Source: Burkholderiales bacterium RIFCSPHIGHO2_12_FULL_69_20 (GTDB taxonomy: Bacteria; Pseudomonadota; Gammaproteobacteria; Burkholderiales; Burkholderiaceae_C). From it: a stretch of DNA of 64,000 bases. Below are positions 24,658 through 32,456 of the stretch, in pieces. Position 1 is the stretch's first letter; every line of letters starts with the position of its first letter. The notes under the pieces were generated by a model that was not told the DNA's origin, ran no database searches, and saw only the letters and a list, made by a program, of their open reading frames with translations. Made by a program: the position numbers and the translations under genes. Location: the NCBI GenBank assembly GCA_001770815.1, contig MESD01000097.1, forward strand, positions 1 to 64,000, read 5' to 3'.

Positions 24658-27429
24658 TCAGAGTGCAGAGAGCAACTTGTCAACCTGCCACTTTTCGGCG
24701 TTCCTGGGGGACGCGGTCTTCAACTGCTCGAGCAACTGTCGCGCCTGAACCTTTTCTCCGGCTGCGATCAATATCTTCGCAAGACTCAGTTTGTACTGAT
24801 CCACCGAAGGCGCCAACGAGACAACACGACGACCAACTTCGATCGCCTGCGGGTACTTCTGCTGCGCCAGTAGCGCCTGCGCAAGCGTATCCAGGATCTC
24901 CGGTCTGTCAGGTGCCATGGCAGCGGCCCGCTCAGCCATAGGCAATGCCTCTGGAGCGTTTCGCTTCAAGAGAATCCACGCCAAGTTGTTGAGTACCGGG
25001 TACGCTGGGTCACCCAGAGCTACCAGCTGCTGGTAGTTACGCTCCGATTCCGCCACGTTTCCACCAGCCAGCGCAACATCACCGAGGTACTGGATGAACG
25101 CCTTGTCGTCGGGATGCTGTCGCCGCCACTCATCGGCAAACCGCTTGGCCTCGTCGACACGCTTCGTGGAAGTCAGGACCAGATGGATTCTTGACGGCAA
25201 CAGCCCCGGATTGCGCTTCGTCCTGGCCAGTTCGAATGCCGCCAATGCACCGGCCGTATTGCCATCGGCCAAGAGGATATCCCCTTCCATAAAGTAGCCG
25301 ATGGCCTCGCTCGGCTGCTGGCTCTGGATGGCCTTCACCAGCGCAACAGCCTTGCTCTTCTGTTTGGTTTTCAAGTAGAGACTGACGAGTTCGCGCTGCA
25401 CGGAAATGTCCGTCGGAGCCACCACCAGCGCACGGCGAAGGTTCGCCTCGGCCGCCGGCTGGTTGCCGGCCAACACGTTCGTCGCAGCCAGGTGCTGCAG
25501 CACCTGAACAGCATTCGGCCGTTGCGCCAGGGCCTTGCCAAACGCGTTCAACGCTTGGTTGACCTCCCCGGCCGCCAAGTGCGCCTGCCCAAGGGAGTCC
25601 AGCAGGTCGGCACTGCTGGGCATCGAAGTGACTCCCGCTTGGGCGGCGACCAATGCCGCTTTGTAATCCCGTCTCGCCAGCAAGAAGTGAACCAACAGTT
25701 TTCGGGGCACGTACTCCGAAGGATTGGTGCGAATCGCCCCTTCAAACTTCGCGACAACCTGCTCCTTAGCCGCACCACGCAGTGCCATGAGTTCGGCCAC
25801 CGCGATCTGCGCTTGCAAGTGCTTGGGGTCCACCTTCAGTACGGCCTCAAAGCGCGCCATGGCTGCATCGGGTTTGCCATCCGCAAGCTCAAGCGAAGCC
25901 AATGCCGACGCCGCCGGAAAATAGGCGCCGTTCCTGGCCAGCGCCTGCTCGAACGCCGACCGCGCACCGGCGTTGTCCTTTTTCGTCAGCAGCGCTTGGC
26001 CCCGCAGCGTGGGCGCCAAAGGTGAGTTCGGCAGCTTCGCCGCCAACCGGTCGATCGCCACCAGCGCGTCGTCGATCTCATTGCGTGCCATCTTGGCGCT
26101 GATCAGCGCCTTGTCGGCCAATGTATCCGGGTCTTTCGCTGCGATGTCGGTCAACTCCGAGTAGCCCTGTTCGGTCTCGCCCTTGGCCAATCGTGACAGC
26201 GCCGCAGCGGTCCTGATCTTGAAATCGTCCGGCCTCAACTTCAACGCGCGCTGAAAGTATTCATCCGCCAGCCGGCGCTCGCCGCGCTGCAAATGGGCCT
26301 CCGCCACCAGGGCCACCGTTTCAGGGTCTGGATCGGATCGCTGGACATTGGACTGCGCAACATCCAAGGCCTTGGCTGACTGCCCCGTCTGCACATACAC
26401 CTGCGTCAGCAGGCGTCGCGCCGCGACGGCGTCAGGCACCGCGTTCAGCACCCGACCGAGGTGAGCTTCAGCCTGAAGCCAGGCCCCCAACCGCAATTCG
26501 GTCGCGCCGGCAAACTGCAGCACACCGATGTTGTCAGGAAAAACCTTCAACAACTGACCGACAAGTTCTTTGGCTCGCTTGAAATCCCCGGCGATGTAGG
26601 CGATTTGCGCCTCGAAGAAGATCGTTTGCGGTGCATTGGGAACCAGCCGCTTCAGCTCGTCCAACTGCTTGCGGGCGCCCGCCAGATCGCGTTTGAAGAA
26701 ATGGATGCCGATCAATGCGCCATGCGCCGCCGTGCGGTAGGGTTCCAACCCGAGGACCTTGGTGTAGGCCGCGACGGCCACGGGCAATGAGTCTGCGTTG
26801 CTGACGTTGAGATCGCCCTTCAACTGCCATGCGTCCGCATTGCCGGGCGCATCACTTAGCACCTCTTCCAGCAGCGCGGATGCAGCGCTCAACGCGCCGC
26901 GCCCTGCCTCGAGCCGGACAAGGACCAGGCGCGCTGCGACGTGCTTAGGGTCGAGCTTCAACGCAGCATCAGCCCGCTCTCGCGAACGAGCGATGTCGCC
27001 GGCCCATCCATAGGCGGTGGCCAGACTGGCCTGAAGATCGGCCATCGCGACCGGCTGATCGAGACGAACAGACTCGAATTCTTCGATCAGCTTCGAAAAC
27101 TTTCGCTGTACCAGCATCGCGCGCGCCAGGTCGGGAGCGACCGTCGCCGGCAAAACAGCCGCAGCCTGGAGCTTTCGGAGTTCGATCTCCGCGATCTGGC
27201 CCTCACCCGCGGCGAGCAGTTGTCGACCGAATTCCAGACGCACCGGTACGGAATCCGGGTTGTTCTGAAGGGCGGCGCGCAAAGTCACTACCGCGCCCTT
27301 TCGATCGCCTTTGGCGGCGGCCTCGCGCGCCGCGGCGAGCAACTCGTCCGGTCCCTTTTCACCGCAGCCACTCAGTAGCACTGCCAAGCCGATTGCCGAG
27401 CAGGCCATTCGCCAAAGGCTCTTGATCAT
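24658..27429 (-). CDS. prsT: PEP-CTERM system TPR-repeat lipoprotein PrsT
   Basis: A 923-residue lipoprotein built almost wholly of tetratricopeptide repeats. The signal peptide ends in the lipobox LLSGC, with Cys22 lipidated. Repeats of about 34 residues run through the chain, e.g. GDRKGAVVTLRAALQNNPDS and AGEVNQALNAFGKALAQRPN. Size, lipobox and the opening CGEKGPDELLAAAREAAAKGD match the PrsT family (TIGR02917) of exosortase systems. AGGGG lies 6 bases before the ATG at 27429. It is divergent from pepA and close to prsR/prsK, as usual. It probably serves as an envelope scaffold for polymer or PEP-CTERM protein export; the exact function is not established. Confidence 0.93.
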   Translation of the reverse strand: MIKSLWRMACSAIGLAVLLSGCGEKGPDELLAAAREAAAKGDRKGAVVTLRAALQNNPDSVPVRLEFGRQLLAAGEGQIAEIELRKLQAAAVLPATVAPDLARAMLVQRKFSKLIEEFESVRLDQPVAMADLQASLATAYGWAGDIARSRERADAALKLDPKHVAARLVLVRLEAGRGALSAASALLEEVLSDAPGNADAWQLKGDLNVSNADSLPVAVAAYTKVLGLEPYRTAAHGALIGIHFFKRDLAGARKQLDELKRLVPNAPQTIFFEAQIAYIAGDFKRAKELVGQLLKVFPDNIGVLQFAGATELRLGAWLQAEAHLGRVLNAVPDAVAARRLLTQVYVQTGQSAKALDVAQSNVQRSDPDPETVALVAEAHLQRGERRLADEYFQRALKLRPDDFKIRTAAALSRLAKGETEQGYSELTDIAAKDPDTLADKALISAKMARNEIDDALVAIDRLAAKLPNSPLAPTLRGQALLTKKDNAGARSAFEQALARNGAYFPAASALASLELADGKPDAAMARFEAVLKVDPKHLQAQIAVAELMALRGAAKEQVVAKFEGAIRTNPSEYVPRKLLVHFLLARRDYKAALVAAQAGVTSMPSSADLLDSLGQAHLAAGEVNQALNAFGKALAQRPNAVQVLQHLAATNVLAGNQPAAEANLRRALVVAPTDISVQRELVSLYLKTKQKSKAVALVKAIQSQQPSEAIGYFMEGDILLADGNTAGALAAFELARTKRNPGLLPSRIHLVLTSTKRVDEAKRFADEWRRQHPDDKAFIQYLGDVALAGGNVAESERNYQQLVALGDPAYPVLNNLAWILLKRNAPEALPMAERAAAMAPDRPEILDTLAQALLAQQKYPQAIEVGRRVVSLAPSVDQYKLSLAKILIAAGEKVQARQLLEQLKTASPRNAEKWQVDKLLSAL

Positions 27430-27449
27430 TGTTTCCCCTGTTTTTCAGC

Positions 27450-27455
27450 ACTTTA
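27450..27455 (-). promoter_or_regulatory. Possible -10 box of prsT
   Basis: Reading on the minus strand, GCGTAAAGTGC places a TAAAGT hexamer about 20 bases before the prsT start. No clear -35 element lies 16-18 bases further upstream, so this is weak. Confidence 0.3.
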
Positions 27456-27790
27456 CGCGGTGAGCCCGGGCCGCCCATCGGGGCCACCTCCGACCGCCAA
27501 TGAAGCTCGTGCGCGCCCAGCACGGCGTCATCAATGCCCGTCTGCTGGGGGGAGTGTCGCATTGCCCCAGATTCGTCACGGAAGCCATCGATGCTGCCCG
27601 CCGGACAACGCGTGCGATGTTCCGCACTCGACTGCAGCCGCCATGAGGTCACCCCATGGCCCGCATGTTCGCCGAGCAAGGTGGGTACAGGATCCGGCGC
27701 CAACCCTTCGCGTCGGAAACTCTTACACCGGCCAACACCGGATGACCAAGAGTCGACCCAAGTGGTTGATTTCATTGGGCGACCAGAGCC

Positions 27791-27806
27791 TGGCATGCCA
27801 CGTGCT
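27791..27806 (+). promoter_or_regulatory. Sigma-54 (-24/-12) promoter of pepA
   Basis: TGGCATGCCACGTGCT matches the RpoN consensus TGGCAYG-N4-TTGCW at all but one position. The invariant GG and GC pairs are correctly 12 bases apart. Transcription would begin near 27817, giving a leader of about 37 nt with AAGGAC before the pepA ATG. The sigma-54 activator PrsR and its kinase PrsK are encoded immediately downstream of pepA, so PrsR is the expected activator. Confidence 0.85.
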
Positions 27807-27853
27807 TTATTGAGTCGTAAGGCAACCGCCCCACCCGCAACAAGGACCACACC

Positions 27854-28729
27854 ATGAAACTCAACCTGATCGCCTCCCTGCTTGTCGCTGGCGCCATCCT
27901 GGCCCCGGTCGCTGCAACTGCCGCCGTGTCGTTGCCGCAGTTCACCGTGTCGACGACGTCTATCCCTGGTGCCACCGGCACTTTGGTCGGCCTCGGCATC
28001 GTCAACTCGTCGTTCGATGCAGACAAGCTGACCGGCAGCTACGATGAAATCGTCACCGTCGACAACACTGGCGCGTTCACCTCGAAGGTCGTGGCCACCT
28101 TCACCGGCTTCACGCTGAACGCCGGAAACGTCAACAACACCGGCATCAATTCCACCTACGTCCTGTACGCCGTGCTGGAAGCCAGTGGTACCGCCAGCGC
28201 CACGTCGTTCCTGGCCACGGCCGCCAGCATCGATATCTTCATTGATACCGGTGTCTCGGCACCTGCAACGGCCACCACCTTCGCGTTTGGCGCCGACGCC
28301 AATGCGGCGATCACCTGGGCCAACACCGCTGACGACTACAAGATCGGCAGCGCGCCTTCGCTGGCCCTGAATGGCGCGGTTGACCTGATCGTCCCGGCAG
28401 CGTTCAACTTCTTCTTCAAAGACTTTGCGCTGACCGATACCGACCAGATGGCTGGCGAAGCTGGTACCCAGTCGGGCAAGACCTTCTTCACGGCCCCGGC
28501 TGACTTCTACGTCAACATCCACAGCGATGGCGACATCAACTCGCAAGACGTGGCGACGCTGGCCGGTCTGGCTGCTGAAGCGGTCACCACCGGTTCGGCC
28601 ACCCGCACCCTGAGCGGTGAACTGAGCGCCGACTTCGCGCGGCCGGTGCCCGAGCCCACCGGCCTGGCCCTGACGGGTCTGGCCCTGGCTGCCCTGGGTC
28701 TGGTCAGCCGCCGCCGCAAGGCCGCCTGA
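27854..28729 (+). CDS. pepA: PepA-like flocculation-associated PEP-CTERM protein
   Basis: A 291-residue secreted protein with a signal peptide (cleavage near ATAA-V) and a textbook C-terminal PEP-CTERM signal: VPEPTGLALTGLALAALGL followed by the basic tail VSRRRKAA. The body is low in charge and rich in Ala, Thr, Ser and Phe. It contains segments seen in PepA proteins linked to floc formation in Zoogloea: GSYDEIVTV, YVLYAVLEASG, SIDIFIDTG, DDYKIGSA and FTAPADFYVNIHSDGDINSQ. AAGGAC precedes the ATG. It should be exported, processed by XrtA and held in or on the polysaccharide matrix. It has its own sigma-54 promoter and a strong terminator, so it is a single-gene transcript. Confidence 0.88.
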   Translation: MKLNLIASLLVAGAILAPVAATAAVSLPQFTVSTTSIPGATGTLVGLGIVNSSFDADKLTGSYDEIVTVDNTGAFTSKVVATFTGFTLNAGNVNNTGINSTYVLYAVLEASGTASATSFLATAASIDIFIDTGVSAPATATTFAFGADANAAITWANTADDYKIGSAPSLALNGAVDLIVPAAFNFFFKDFALTDTDQMAGEAGTQSGKTFFTAPADFYVNIHSDGDINSQDVATLAGLAAEAVTTGSATRTLSGELSADFARPVPEPTGLALTGLALAALGLVSRRRKAA

Positions 28730-28749
28730 GCTGGTTGATCCGAACGGCG

Positions 28750-28767
28750 AACCGGTTTCGACCGGTT
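28750..28767 (+). other. Stem-loop in the pepA 3' untranslated region
   Basis: AACCGGT-TTCG-ACCGGTT forms a perfect 7-bp stem closed by a UUCG loop, 20 bp after the pepA stop and 16 bp before the terminator stem. No T-run follows it, so it may stabilise the 3' end of the transcript rather than terminate it. Confidence 0.6.
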
Positions 28768-28782
28768 TGTCGTCAGACAGAG

Positions 28783-28811
28783 AAAGGCACCGCATCGCGG
28801 TGCCTTTTTTC
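28783..28811 (+). terminator. Rho-independent terminator of pepA
   Basis: A 9-bp stem AGGCACCGC/GCGGTGCCT with a three-base loop, preceded by A residues and followed by six T. The preceding AAA can pair with the T-run, so it may also act in the opposite direction for prsR, which ends 29 bp away at 28840. Confidence 0.92.
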
Positions 28812-28839
28812 TTGGCCTGACTGCAGGCAGCGGTGTCGA

Positions 28840-30228
28840 TCAGGAATCCACTTGTTGCTTGATCGACAAACGATTGATCAGGTCATACAAGGTCGGCCGG
28901 CTGATGCCCAGCATCTCCGACGCCTTGGCGATGTTGCCCGCCGCCCTTGAGAGTGCCGCGAGAACGGCTGCTCGTTCAGCGGCCTCTCGAACACGACGCA
29001 GATCCCACTGACTGGCTGCATCGTCGAGGTCCGATCCTTCAGGCACCGCCGTCAGGCCGATGTCCGACGCACTGACGCGTCCGCCGTCGGCCAAGATGAC
29101 GGCCCGCTTGACGATGTTGAGCAGCTCGCGCACGTTGCCGGGCCAGCGGTAGGACTCGATGGCCGACAAAGCATCCTCTGTGAAGGCCAGGTTGCCGCGG
29201 CGCTGGTCGGCTGCAAACCGCCGCAGGTAGGCATGCGCCAAAAGCACGGCATCACCTTGCCGATCACGCAGTGGCGGAATGTTGACGACGATCTCGGCCA
29301 GCCGGTAGTACAAATCCTCCCGGAAACGCTGCTCGCTGATCAGCGACTGCAGGTTTTGGTGGGTTGCGCAGACGACCCGAACGTCGACTGGAATCTCCTG
29401 TCGCCCACCGATGCGCTCGATCTTGCGTTCCTGCAGGAACCGCAACAGCTTGGCTTGCAGCGGATGCGGCAGATCACCGATTTCATCGAGCATCAGCGTG
29501 CCGCCATGGGCGGTTTCAATCTTGCCCAATGTCGTCTTCGTGGCACCGGTGAAGGCACCCCGCTCATAGCCGAAGAGCTCGCTTTCGAGCAGGGCCTCCG
29601 GAATGGCCGCGCAATTGATGGCCACGAATTTGCCCGTGCGCTTCGAGGCTTGATGCAGACCCTGCGCCAATACTTCCTTGCCGGTGCCACTCTCGCCCAG
29701 CAGCAGCACGGTGGCGTCACTGGACGCCACCTTTTCGATCATCCGGCACACCCTGAGCATTTCGGGATCGCGGGTGATCAAGCCGCTCAGCGCGTCGGGT
29801 TGGTGCGTCGCCTGAAGGCGACGATTTTCAGCCTGGAGTTCCGCCAGCCGGTACGCCCGATCGATCGTCAGCCCCAGCAATTCCGGCTCGAACGGCTTGG
29901 CGAAGAAGTCGTAGGCGCCCATTGCCACCGCACGCAGCGCATTGGCCTGATCGTTCTGCCCGGTGAGCACGATGACCTTGATGTTGGGGTCGAGGTCCAG
30001 CAATTGGCCCAGCAGCTTGAAGCCTTCGCTGGTCGAATCCGGATCCGGTGGCAAGCCCAGATCCATGGTCACCACCGCCGGTTGGTGCCGTCTGTACTGC
30101 ACCAGCGCCGATTCGCGGTCGCTGGCAGTGACGCAATCGAATCGATCCAGTGACCACTTGATCTGCTTCTGCAGCGCCAGGTCGTCTTCGACGATCAGCA
30201 GCGGCGACGAAGGGCCTGACGCGCTCAT
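28840..30228 (-). CDS. prsR: PEP-CTERM-box sigma-54 response regulator PrsR
   Basis: An NtrC-type activator of 462 residues. The receiver domain (1-125) has the acidic pocket E14-D15-D16 and phosphoacceptor Asp56 in VTMDLGLPP. The AAA+ domain has Walker A GESGTGKEVLAQGL and the sigma-54 contact loop ERGAFTGATK. A Fis-type helix-turn-helix closes the protein (GNIAKASEMLGISRPTLYDLI). It overlaps prsK by ATGA (30225-30228), so kinase and regulator are coupled. In Zoogloea this family activates pepA through RpoN; the sigma-54 promoter at 27791 fits the same circuit here. The call is very secure. Confidence 0.96.
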   Translation of the reverse strand: MSASGPSSPLLIVEDDLALQKQIKWSLDRFDCVTASDRESALVQYRRHQPAVVTMDLGLPPDPDSTSEGFKLLGQLLDLDPNIKVIVLTGQNDQANALRAVAMGAYDFFAKPFEPELLGLTIDRAYRLAELQAENRRLQATHQPDALSGLITRDPEMLRVCRMIEKVASSDATVLLLGESGTGKEVLAQGLHQASKRTGKFVAINCAAIPEALLESELFGYERGAFTGATKTTLGKIETAHGGTLMLDEIGDLPHPLQAKLLRFLQERKIERIGGRQEIPVDVRVVCATHQNLQSLISEQRFREDLYYRLAEIVVNIPPLRDRQGDAVLLAHAYLRRFAADQRRGNLAFTEDALSAIESYRWPGNVRELLNIVKRAVILADGGRVSASDIGLTAVPEGSDLDDAASQWDLRRVREAAERAAVLAALSRAAGNIAKASEMLGISRPTLYDLINRLSIKQQVDS

Positions 30229-32378
30229 GCGGCCCCCGCCGGACGCAGGTCGGTGCCCGTGCGTTGATCGAACAGCGGCATCAACAGGGTGATCTCCGAC
30301 CCCTGGCCCACTTCACTTTTCACGTCGATGCTCCCGCCCAATTCCTTGAGGTACTGAAAACTCTCGTACGAGCCGATGCCCATGCCACTGCTCTTGGTCG
30401 AGTTGAAGGGGCGGAACAACCGGTTCTGGATGAACTCCGCGCTCATGCCAGCGCCGGTGTCGCTCACCATCACCTTCGCGCGACCGGACATCTGCTGCAG
30501 TGTGACGCAGACGCGACCGGTGCTTGGCGTGGCATCCAGGGCATTCTGCACAACATGGCCGATCACCCGCTCGAGCCGGTCTTCGTGGCCGCGGGTGGCG
30601 ATGCGGTCGATCAGGTCCAGATCAACCTGCCGGCCACGCTGGCGCGCCGCTGCCTGGATGCGCTGCAGCACCGGCGCCAGATCCACGCCCGAGGCCACGC
30701 CGGCCGGCTTCTGGCCCTCGCGCAGCTGCACCATCATCTGGCGCATCTTGTCGAGCGAGCTTTCCACCGTGAGCAGCATGTCCTGCTGAAACTCGGGGTT
30801 GTCGCGGTGGCGCTCGGCGTTTTTCATCATCAGTGAGAGCTGGGTGATGATGTTCTTCAGGTCGTGCACCACGAAGGCCGACATGCGGTTGAAGGCATCG
30901 AACTTGCGGGCTTCGAGCAGCGCCTCGGTGGCATGCATCTGGGCCAGAAAGCCGGCCGCCTGCCGGGCTGCGGTCTTCAGCAGATCCCGCACTTCCCAGT
31001 TCAGTTCCACCGGGGTGCGGGGCTGGTTCAGCACGACGAAGCCCAGCATCTCGTCGCCCACCAGCAGCGGCACGGCCAGCCAGGCGTGTTCCAGGTGACC
31101 CAACCAGCCGGGCATCACTTCCGCTTCGGCCACCGGGCCGGTTCGGGCACGGGCCGCGTTGAGGTCGAAGATCCACTCCCGCTCGCGCATCAGCCTGCAG
31201 AACGGTGAATCGAGCGGCTCGCGCGTCCCCGTCTCGGGCAGGTTCCAGGCCGCCGATTGCACGTACTGGTCGTCGCCCAGCGCCTTGAACCACAGGCCGC
31301 CGCCGTTGCTCTCCACCATGTCGGCCAGGCCGCGAACGACCAGGCCGCCCACTTCCTGCGGCGTGCTCTGACTCGACAACATGGCGGTAAAGCGCAACCA
31401 CTCCAGCCGGTAGTCGTAGCGGTAGCTGAAGAAGTTCTTGCCGAGAAAAACGCGCAGACGCGCGCGCATCGCGCCCGACAGCACCAGCAATACCAGCACC
31501 ACCAACGCCGCAAACAGCAGCACCACCTGCAGGGCGCCGCCCCAGCTGCCGCCGAAGAAGCGCACGTAGTAGCCCGCACCGGCGATGAACAGCAGGTAGC
31601 CGCCGATCAACAGCAGTGACGCCGAATAGAACGCCGCCGTCTTCGACACCTGCATCTTCGCCAGCCATCGTGCATGCCGGCGCGACGCCACCAGCAGCAG
31701 CGGCATCGTGAAGGCATGCACCAGCGCACGCGCGGCCTGCACGTCGGCATCGAAGCCACCGAACATCAGCGCCTGCGAGAACAGGTAGACATCGAACAGG
31801 AACAGCCCGCCCAAGGCCATGCACAGCGGCTTGGCCGACCAGCGCGTGGGGTCGAGCTGGTTGCGGAAGAACTGCTCCACCAGCAGCAGGCCCAGCACGG
31901 CCGCGCCCAGCTGGCTGGCCACCAGCAGCCACGGCAGCAGGTCGAAGCGTTCGGGCAGCAGGCCTTCGACCAGGTTGGCCACCAGCCCCACCAACAGCAG
32001 GCCGATCAACAGCGCCTGGCCGAAGTGGGCACGGCGCGATGCGAGCGTGCTGACCATCGGCCGCAGCAGCAGCACCAGGAAGTAGACCCAGGCGCCGTAG
32101 CGCAACTGGTCGAACAGCAGCGTCAGGTGCCAGGTCAGCCGCTTGGTCGAGCCCTGATCTATCCAGCCGGCCAGGCCCCACAACGCCGTGACCACCACGG
32201 CCCCTACAAAGGCCTGGGCCGATCGGTCGGCCGGCGCGCGCAGCAGGCCGCTGCGCAGCAGGTAGACGGCATAGCCGGCGTGCAGCAAGGCCACCAGCAC
32301 CAGACCGGCAGAGGCCAGGTCGGAAAAGGCCAGACCGTCGGCCAAACCCGCAGCCCAATCGCCGAGATCAGCCCACAC
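30225..32378 (-). CDS. prsK: PEP-CTERM system membrane histidine kinase PrsK
   Basis: A 717-residue sensor kinase. About ten hydrophobic segments occupy residues 20-310 (e.g. LASAGLVLVALLHAGYAVYLL). A GAF-like domain (about 330-480) follows, then the dimerisation/phosphoacceptor helix FVVHDLKNIITQLSLMM near residue 510. The HATPase domain has VVQNALDATPSTG (N box), MVSDTGAGMS and MGIGSY. The start is a GTG at 32378 with AAGGTG upstream. The long membrane region matches TIGR02916. It phosphorylates PrsR, whose gene overlaps its stop codon. The signal sensed is unknown. It follows epsB by 78 bp. Confidence 0.95.
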   Translation of the reverse strand: MWADLGDWAAGLADGLAFSDLASAGLVLVALLHAGYAVYLLRSGLLRAPADRSAQAFVGAVVVTALWGLAGWIDQGSTKRLTWHLTLLFDQLRYGAWVYFLVLLLRPMVSTLASRRAHFGQALLIGLLLVGLVANLVEGLLPERFDLLPWLLVASQLGAAVLGLLLVEQFFRNQLDPTRWSAKPLCMALGGLFLFDVYLFSQALMFGGFDADVQAARALVHAFTMPLLLVASRRHARWLAKMQVSKTAAFYSASLLLIGGYLLFIAGAGYYVRFFGGSWGGALQVVLLFAALVVLVLLVLSGAMRARLRVFLGKNFFSYRYDYRLEWLRFTAMLSSQSTPQEVGGLVVRGLADMVESNGGGLWFKALGDDQYVQSAAWNLPETGTREPLDSPFCRLMREREWIFDLNAARARTGPVAEAEVMPGWLGHLEHAWLAVPLLVGDEMLGFVVLNQPRTPVELNWEVRDLLKTAARQAAGFLAQMHATEALLEARKFDAFNRMSAFVVHDLKNIITQLSLMMKNAERHRDNPEFQQDMLLTVESSLDKMRQMMVQLREGQKPAGVASGVDLAPVLQRIQAAARQRGRQVDLDLIDRIATRGHEDRLERVIGHVVQNALDATPSTGRVCVTLQQMSGRAKVMVSDTGAGMSAEFIQNRLFRPFNSTKSSGMGIGSYESFQYLKELGGSIDVKSEVGQGSEITLLMPLFDQRTGTDLRPAGAA

Positions 32379-32428
32379 CGGCGATCACCTTGTCGGCGTG
32401 TCGATCGGCCTGAACGACGCCGGGTTGA

Positions 32429-32446
32429 CCGGGCCCGTGGGCCCGG
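32429..32446 (-). other. GC-rich stem-loop between epsB and prsK
   Basis: CCGGGCC-CGTG-GGCCCGG is a 7-bp perfect inverted repeat just after the epsB stop. No T-run follows on the minus strand, so it is not a standard terminator. It could be a weak terminator or an RNA-stability element setting prsRK levels relative to epsB. A near-identical stem precedes epsB at 34070-34088. Confidence 0.45.
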
Positions 32447-32456
32447 CCCTGGGCGC

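Larger units (their letters stand above)
27430..27853. other. 424-bp divergent control region between prsT and pepA
   Basis: No gene is supported here. On the plus side it contains the sigma-54 promoter of pepA (27791-27806). About 50 bp upstream lies a pair of ACACCGG heptamers spaced one helical turn apart (27725-27731 and 27735-27741), which could be part of an activator site. On the minus side a possible -10 TAAAGT for prsT lies at 27450-27455. The remaining ~250 bp (27460-27720) shows nothing I can name. Confidence 0.6.

Noticed and set aside
27519-27537. Sigma-54-like promoter for prsT
   Set aside because: GGGCATTGATGACGC has the right GG/GC spacing but mismatches five consensus positions; too weak to report.
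27359-28795. Minus-strand open frame across pepA
   Set aside because: It is antisense to a protein with clear signal peptide and PEP-CTERM motif, and it overlaps the prsT start.
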